Part shown: positions 56,429 to 64,000 of the stretch, in pieces
Layout: every line of letters starts with the position of its first letter
Numbering within the stretch: position 1 is the first letter of the stretch
From: an uncultured Eubacteriales bacterium
GTDB taxonomy: Bacteria; Bacillota; Clostridia; Christensenellales; CALVMC01
Assembly (NCBI GenBank): GCA_949296455.1
Contig: CASFOZ010000002.1
Location: 133,574-197,573, forward strand
DNA: 64,000 nt
Reading direction: 5' to 3'
Notes under the pieces: model-generated
Told to the model about the DNA's origin: nothing
The model's input: only the letters and a program-made list of their open reading frames with translations
Database searches by the model: none
Position numbers and translations under genes: made by a program

Positions 56429-57345
56429 TTATCTATCTCCATAACATATTTTCCCGCATTTTCGCCTGCAAGAGCGCCTCCTGCTGCCGCCGTAACTATT
56501 TGTTTCAGAGTCCCGTCGGTAACATCTCCGGCAGCGTAAACTCCCTTAACGTTTGTCAATGCGTTTTTATCTATTATAATATAACCCGACTCATCGGTGG
56601 TTACTTCATTTTTGAATACTTCCGAATTGGGAACATATCCTATCGCAACAAATACCCCGTCGCACGGAATCTCTTTTAAAGTGCCGTTTATATCGAGTAC
56701 AGCCGAACTAAGTTTCTCAGTGCCTTTAAGTTCTACTATTTTAGTGCGGTAGATAATTTCGATACGAGAATTTTCCTGCGCTTTTTTTATGAGCATGGGC
56801 GTCGCTCTCAATTTATCCCCTCTGTATACAATATAAACTTTTTGAGAAAGAGAAGCAAGTACCAAAGCGTCGGTAAGAGCAGTATTACCGCCTCCTGCAA
56901 CGATAACGGTTTTTTCTTTAAAGAAGTTGGCGTCGCAAGTTGCGCAGTACGAAACTCCCCTTCCCGTAAACTCCGCCTCGCCTTTGACATCGAGTTTTCT
57001 TGAATTTGCGCCGGTACAAATTATGAAAGCCTTACACCTTAAAACCGAACCGTCTTTCAAATATACGGTTTTCACGTCGTCCTTAAGAGAAGTCTTTTCA
57101 ATGCTGCCGTATACGAAAACCGTGCCGAAACTTTCCGCCTGTTTTTGCATATCGTAAGTTATTTCAAAACCCGACGCATTTTCACGGGCGGGATAATTTT
57201 CTACCTTCGGAGTAAGTGCCGCCTGACCGCCCACAGCCATACTTTCTATTATTGCGACCTTGGCGCCCATTCTCGAAGCGTATATCGCAGCCGAAAGTCC
57301 GGCAGGACCGCCGCCTGCAATTATTATATCATAAAAGTCTTCCAT
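56425..57345 (-). CDS. trxB: Thioredoxin-disulfide reductase
   Basis: TrxB is an FAD enzyme passing electrons from NADPH to thioredoxin. At 306 residues it has the usual length. The FAD-binding GGGPAGLSAAIYASR (about 11-25), redox pair CATC in GVSYCATCDANFF (about 130-142), NADPH-binding GGGNTALTDALVLAS, and C-terminal GVYAAGDVTDG are all present. No Shine-Dalgarno is seen; a TATAAT lies six bases before the ATG, suggesting a leaderless message. No thioredoxin gene is in the window. Confidence 0.95.
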   Translation of the reverse strand: MEDFYDIIIAGGGPAGLSAAIYASRMGAKVAIIESMAVGGQAALTPKVENYPARENASGFEITYDMQKQAESFGTVFVYGSIEKTSLKDDVKTVYLKDGSVLRCKAFIICTGANSRKLDVKGEAEFTGRGVSYCATCDANFFKEKTVIVAGGGNTALTDALVLASLSQKVYIVYRGDKLRATPMLIKKAQENSRIEIIYRTKIVELKGTEKLSSAVLDINGTLKEIPCDGVFVAIGYVPNSEVFKNEVTTDESGYIIIDKNALTNVKGVYAAGDVTDGTLKQIVTAAAGGALAGENAGKYVMEIDK

Positions 57346-57351
57346 AGAAAT

Positions 57352-57382
57352 ATTATAGCATTATTTTATTCGAATATACAAT
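57352..57382 (-). promoter_or_regulatory. Promoter of trxB-glmM, probably leaderless
   Basis: A perfect TATAAT (57352-57357) stands six bases before the trxB ATG. A weak TTGTAT (57377-57382) lies 19 bp further upstream. With normal spacing, transcription would begin at the ATG. Confidence 0.5.
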
Positions 57383-57446
57383 TCAATAAAGGACAAAATA
57401 CGAATTTAATTTGCAATATTGAAAATTAAAATTAAATAAATAAATT

Positions 57447-57473
57447 AAAAAAGCAAGGATTTAACCTTGCTTT
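57447..57473 (-). terminator. Terminator of the heat-shock operon
   Basis: Stem AAAGCAAGG / CCTTGCTTT with a 6-base loop and six T on the minus strand, directly after the dnaJ stop. Confidence 0.9.
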
Positions 57474-57475
57474 AA

Positions 57476-58606
57476 TTAATTTTTTTTGCTTTTCGGATAA
57501 TTCGATGCGGAAGTTATGTTTTCAAGTTTTTCAAGAATATTCTTTTGTTCTCTGTTCAAACCTTTCGGCGTTTCCACTATTATTGTTACATATAAATCGC
57601 CGTAAGTGTCTTTTCTCAGAAGTTTTATACCTTTTCCTTTAAGTCTGAAAACCGTGCCCGATTGAGTTGCTTCCGGAACGACATAAACGACTTTATCGGA
57701 AAGAGTCGGAGCTTCGACTTTGCACCCTAAGGCTGCCTGAGAAAAGGTAATCGGAACTTCTACAAATAAATCGCCGCCCTTTCTCTTGAATTTGGGGTGA
57801 GGTTTGACATCTAAAAGAATAATGAGATTTCCGTTTGCACCGCCGTTTTTGCCTGCGTTTCCTTCGTTATAATAAGTCATTGACTGTCCGCTGTCGACGC
57901 CTGCCGGAACCGAAACCTTTACTATTCTGGATTTAACGATTTCCCCTCTTCCGCCGCAAGTTTTACAAGGGTCGGTAATTATTTTACCTCTGCCGTGACA
58001 CTCGTCGCAGACGGTTGTGTTAACTATCTGACCGAAAATCGAATTCTGAACAGTTCTCTTTTCGCCCGTTCCGCCGCATTTAGGACAAGTTTTCATACCG
58101 CCGGCGTTTTTAGTACCCATTCCTTTACAGTCAGGACACTTTTCCACCCTTTTAACGGTAATTTCCTTATCGCAACCGAAAGCGGCTTCCTTCAAATCGA
58201 TACTGAGTTTAATGGTAATATCGTCGCCGTCGATGCGGGCATTGGCTCTGTCCACATGGGAACTTCTGCCGCCTGCGAAAGAACTGAATATATTGTTAAT
58301 GATATCTTCGAAACCGCCTGCGGAAAATTCCGACCCGAATCCTGAAAATCCGCCTCCGCCTGCATGCTGTGGATTATCTGTTCCGTATCTGTCGTAATAT
58401 GCTTTTTTCTGAGGGTCGCTCAGAATATCGTAAGCAACGTTTATTTCCTTGAACTTTGCTTCGGCCGCAGCCTTTTCGGAAGCGGGCGCCGAAGCATAAA
58501 GGTCAGGATGATATTTCTTAGCAAGTTTTCTGTATGCGGATTTTATGTCGGCGTCGCTTGCGTTTTTATGCAATCCGAGTATCGCATATAAATCTTTTTC
58601 TGCCAT
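57476..58606 (-). CDS. dnaJ: Chaperone protein DnaJ (Hsp40)
   Basis: DnaJ delivers unfolded proteins to DnaK and stimulates its ATPase. The 376 residues hold a J-domain with HPDL (about 33-36), a Gly/Phe-rich linker (GGGGFSGFGSEF), four CxxCxGxG zinc motifs (CPDCKGMG, CPKCGGTG, CDECHGRG, CKTCGGRG) and the C-terminal substrate-binding domains. It is a type I DnaJ of normal length. It starts 28 nt after dnaK, with AAGGA upstream, and ends the hrcA operon; a terminator follows at once. Confidence 0.97.
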   Translation of the reverse strand: MAEKDLYAILGLHKNASDADIKSAYRKLAKKYHPDLYASAPASEKAAAEAKFKEINVAYDILSDPQKKAYYDRYGTDNPQHAGGGGFSGFGSEFSAGGFEDIINNIFSSFAGGRSSHVDRANARIDGDDITIKLSIDLKEAAFGCDKEITVKRVEKCPDCKGMGTKNAGGMKTCPKCGGTGEKRTVQNSIFGQIVNTTVCDECHGRGKIITDPCKTCGGRGEIVKSRIVKVSVPAGVDSGQSMTYYNEGNAGKNGGANGNLIILLDVKPHPKFKRKGGDLFVEVPITFSQAALGCKVEAPTLSDKVVYVVPEATQSGTVFRLKGKGIKLLRKDTYGDLYVTIIVETPKGLNREQKNILEKLENITSASNYPKSKKN

Positions 58607-58634
58607 TTTTCAGGTTTCCTTAACCGATTTACTA

Positions 58635-61445
<2,811 letters not shown>

Positions 61446-61446
<1 letters not shown>

Positions 61447-62489
61447 TACTCCTCCTTATCGTTTTTGCTGTCGTTTTTGGGCGACAAATCGTTAAGTATA
61501 TTTCCTACGGTTTTTATTACGCTGACTACCTTGTTGTAGTCCATTCTGCAAGGTCCTATTACTCCTGCATGACCTATTTCTTTTCCGCCGATAGAGTATT
61601 TTGCCGTTACCATAGCGCAGTTGTCTAATTCTCCGTCGACATCGCTTCCTATTTTAATATCGAAATTAAAATCGTTGTTGTCGGAAAAAATCTGACATAT
61701 TTTATCCTTTTTATCGATGACCGATAAAAAGTTTTTAACATTTTCGATATCTTTGCTCTCGGGATGCTGAAATATTTTCGTCGCCCCTTCAAGATAAACC
61801 TTTTGTCCTTTTGAGCCGGTATAACTTATGAGTACTTCCAAAACCCTGTCGAAAAGTTCTCTGAACTCACCCATCTCCGAATCTATTTCGCTTTTTGCGC
61901 TGTTGACTTCCTTTACGGTTTTTCCTGCAAATATTTTATTGAGCAATCCGTTTGCTATTTCTATATCCCCGCCTATATTTTCGGGTATCTGAATTACATT
62001 GTCTTTAAGCACTCCGCTGTCGGTAATTACAAGTACGAGAGCCGTGCCGTCCGATAAATCGACAAGTTTAATTTCCCTGAGCTTTATTCTGTCTATATCG
62101 TTGAGAACGATTATAGAAGTATAATTTGTCTCATCGCTTATAAGTTTTGCTGTTTGCTTTACTATATCCTCTATATTTATATACCTGTCTTGAAAATGCT
62201 TCTTTATCCTTTCGACTTCGTTTTTACCCAAAGGACTGTCGTGCATAAGTTCGTCTACATAATACTTATAAGCCTTTGTGCTCGGAATCCTGCCTGCGGA
62301 TATATGCGGTTGCACCAAAAAACCCATATCTTCGAGCGTTGCAAGTTCGCTTCTTATAGTTGCCGAACTTACTTCCGGCAAAAAATTTTCTTTAAGTTCG
62401 CTACTGCTCACGGGACTGGGATTTATAATATAACTTTCTATTAAAGTTTGAAGTATTTTTTTCTTTCTTTCGGATAAATCTTTTTCCAT
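61446..62489 (-). CDS. hrcA: Heat-inducible transcription repressor HrcA
   Basis: HrcA binds CIRCE operators and shuts off class I heat-shock genes, with GroE as its folding sensor. The 347 residues have the winged-helix N-terminus LSERKKKILQTLIESYI, PVSSSELKE, SSATIRSELATLEDMGFL and the family landmark PHISAGRIPSTKAYKYYVDEL, with the C-terminal GPCRMDYNKVV segment near the end. The CIRCE element and promoter are 25-80 bp upstream, so it represses its own operon. The Shine-Dalgarno (GAGG) is weak and distant. Confidence 0.96.
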
Positions 62490-62513
62490 TTTAGCAATCG
62501 AACCTCGCTGTTG

Positions 62514-62540
62514 TTAGCAGTCAGTTATTCTGAGTGCTAA
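62514..62540 (-). promoter_or_regulatory. CIRCE operator (HrcA-binding inverted repeat)
   Basis: Plus-strand left half TTAGCAGTC, nine-base spacer, right half GAGTGCTAA. The consensus is TTAGCACTC-N9-GAGTGCTAA, so one base of the left half differs. It lies just downstream of the -10 box, in the 5' untranslated region of hrcA, the normal site for HrcA repression. Confidence 0.95.
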
Positions 62541-62544
62541 TTTA

Positions 62545-62572
62545 ATTATACCTTAATTATAATCTTTGTCAA
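62545..62572 (-). promoter_or_regulatory. Consensus sigma-A promoter of the hrcA-grpE-dnaK-dnaJ operon
   Basis: A perfect TTGACA (62567-62572), 16-bp spacer and a perfect TATAAT (62545-62550) on the minus strand, directly abutting CIRCE. Confidence 0.92.
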
Positions 62573-62683
62573 TAGTTTTATTACAAATTTTGGAAAAAAA
62601 TTATTTATTGAAATCAAAATTTTAAAACTAATTTAAAACAATTAATTAATGATTATAAATATAAATACAACTAATCAATTAAA

Positions 62684-63802
62684 TTAAATAAACTCAACTA
62701 TAACGGAATTTTGAACATTAAAATATTCGGGTTTTATTGAAATATAGTTATCGGAAATATCAAGATAATTTTTCATTTTCCTTAAAGCTGTTGAAAAATA
62801 TTTGATAAAATTCTCATTGAAAATACTATTAAACCTTTCCATGTCTATCCCCCTGACCGTCCTGAAAGCGGTCATTACATATTCCTTAATGCCTTCTTTT
62901 TTTGAAATTTTTCGAGAACGAACATAAGGCGTTTTTTTATTTTTTATATCGTCAATATATTTTTTTATATCGCAAGTATTCTCCTTTCTGTAACCTTGAA
63001 TAAAAGAGTGCGCCGAAAGCCCTGCGCCTATATAATCGTCGAAATTCCAATATTTGAAATTATGTTTACATTCAAAGCCCGGTTTTGCAAAATTACTGAC
63101 TTCATATCTCGGGTGACTCGTTTTAAGAATATCCGTAACCTTTTCGTAAGTTTCGGCAGACTCATCGTCGGAACAAGGTACAAATTGCTTCTTTTCCGTT
63201 TTATTATATAACGCCGTCCCTCTTTCCAAAATCAACTGATATGTTGAAATATGTTGAATATCGAAAGAGATAAGTTCTTTTAAAGATTTTATTTCCCCGT
63301 CCCTACTTCCTTTCATAGTACCTATTATCAAATCGCCGTTAATGTTCGAAAAATATTCTTTTGCAACATATAAGGCTTTTTTCGCCGTTAATCCGTCATG
63401 CGCTCTGCCTATTGTTTTAAGAATATTGTCGTCAAAAGACTGTATTCCGAGTGAAATCCTGTCTACGCCGTTGTGTTTATAAAATAAAGCCTTTTCTTTA
63501 TCAAAAGAACAGGGATTGCATTCTACCGTGAATTCCTTTATTTCGGTTTTAAAGTACCTATAAACGGAATTGAAAATTTTTTCCGCATTTTCATAAGAAA
63601 GCACGGACGGTGTTCCGCCGCCTACAAATACCGTATCTATTTTTATATCGGGATATTTTTCCGAGATTATTTTAAGTTCTTTTGAAAGCGCATCGCAATA
63701 CTCGTTCTGTAAACTTTCAGAGCAAGTAAAAGAAAGAAAATCGCAGTAAAAACATTTCGACTTGCAAAAAGGTATATGAATGTATAAACCGGTTTCCGTC
63801 AT
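62684..63802 (-). CDS. hemW: Radical SAM heme chaperone HemW
   Basis: The 372-residue protein begins with LYIHIPFCKSKCFYCDF, where Cys13, Cys17 and Cys20 form the CxxxCxxC site of a 4Fe-4S cluster. FVGGGTPSVL, SLGIQSFDD and STYQLILERGT follow the coproporphyrinogen-oxidase-like family. CKHNFKYW (HNxxYW) is the HemW mark that separates it from true HemN. HemW inserts heme into target proteins. It lies 19 nt after lepA, as in many Clostridia and Bacilli, without a visible Shine-Dalgarno; no clear terminator was seen before the hrcA promoter. Confidence 0.93.
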   Translation of the reverse strand: MTETGLYIHIPFCKSKCFYCDFLSFTCSESLQNEYCDALSKELKIISEKYPDIKIDTVFVGGGTPSVLSYENAEKIFNSVYRYFKTEIKEFTVECNPCSFDKEKALFYKHNGVDRISLGIQSFDDNILKTIGRAHDGLTAKKALYVAKEYFSNINGDLIIGTMKGSRDGEIKSLKELISFDIQHISTYQLILERGTALYNKTEKKQFVPCSDDESAETYEKVTDILKTSHPRYEVSNFAKPGFECKHNFKYWNFDDYIGAGLSAHSFIQGYRKENTCDIKKYIDDIKNKKTPYVRSRKISKKEGIKEYVMTAFRTVRGIDMERFNSIFNENFIKYFSTALRKMKNYLDISDNYISIKPEYFNVQNSVIVEFI

Positions 63803-63821
63803 ATATTGATTAATTATTTTT

Positions 63822-64000
63822 TTAATTTTTATCGAGTTTAAGTATGGACATAAAGGCTTCGCTCGGAACTTCCACCGAACCTACCTGGCGCATACGCTTT
63901 TTTCCTTCCTTCTGTTTTTCAAGAAGTTTTTTCTTCCTCGTAATATCGCCGCCGTAGCACTTGGCAAGGACATCCTTTCTCATTGCTCTAACCGTCTCCC
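63822..64000 (-). CDS. lepA: Elongation factor 4 (LepA), C-terminal 59 residues; runs off right edge
   Basis: Only the 3' end is in the window. The visible product contains [18 protein letters not shown], then [18 protein letters not shown] and the ending MSILKLDKN. This basic C-terminal segment is the most conserved, diagnostic end of LepA/EF4, a ribosomal back-translocase-like GTPase. The position directly before hemW is the usual one. Confidence 0.97.
   Translation of the reverse strand, partial: ETVRAMRKDVLAKCYGGDITRKKKLLEKQKEGKKRMRQVGSVEVPSEAFMSILKLDKN

Overview
This is an AT-rich bacterial window, almost all of it coded on the minus strand. The gene content points to an endospore-forming low-GC lineage of the class Clostridia, probably uncultivated. 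The evidence is a heat-shock operon in the order lepA-hemW-hrcA-grpE-dnaK-dnaJ under a CIRCE operator, a spoIIID gene, a SpoIIQ-like M23 protein, and a half-size ChrA pair. No outer-membrane genes are visible. The genus cannot be read from the sequence.

Region 1 (1-28,170) is a cell-surface block. It holds the N-terminal part of a secreted, probably beta-helix-type protein, and then one gene of 27.3 kb (767-28096) encoding a 9,109-residue lipoprotein. That lipoprotein has about 23 divergent copies of a module of about 320 residues joined by acidic, low-complexity linkers. It then has a Gly/Ala-rich hydrophobic stretch and about 12 Ig-like modules at the C-terminus. It has its own good sigma-A promoter and a G-rich Shine-Dalgarno sequence. 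Region 2 (28,771-36,244) holds ordinary genes: a small lipoprotein, two DegV paralogues, a split ChrA pair, a tRNA-Gln, a small-multidrug-export family membrane protein, a TtcA-like tRNA thiolase, plsY and spoIIID.

Region 3 (36,321-48,225) is the other unusual locus. Two adjacent membrane proteins of 2,761 and 703 residues share one architecture: a cytoplasmic tip, a TM helix, a degenerate signal-peptidase-I-like extracytoplasmic domain, a second TM helix, and a very long cytoplasmic tail. The larger tail is about 1,700 residues of coiled coil and ends in a domain resembling ribosomal protein uL15. The pair lies between spoIIID and a SpoIIQ-like gene, neighbours that are usually close together in spore formers, so a sporulation or envelope role is a reasonable hypothesis.

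Region 4 (48,327-57,345) has a sodium:solute symporter, an AraM-like dehydrogenase that seems to lack its metal ligands, hisC, an M1 metallopeptidase lipoprotein, a predicted small RNA of about 120 nt, glmM and trxB. The small RNA has a near-consensus promoter, a GAAA-capped terminator and an exposed run of five C. That run could pair with the unusual GGGGG Shine-Dalgarno sequences of the giant surface and coiled-coil genes. Region 5 (57,447-64,000) is the HrcA/CIRCE heat-shock operon, preceded by hemW and the 3' end of lepA.

All calls come from reading the sequence alone. Repeat counts, residue boundaries and distant fold assignments are approximate.
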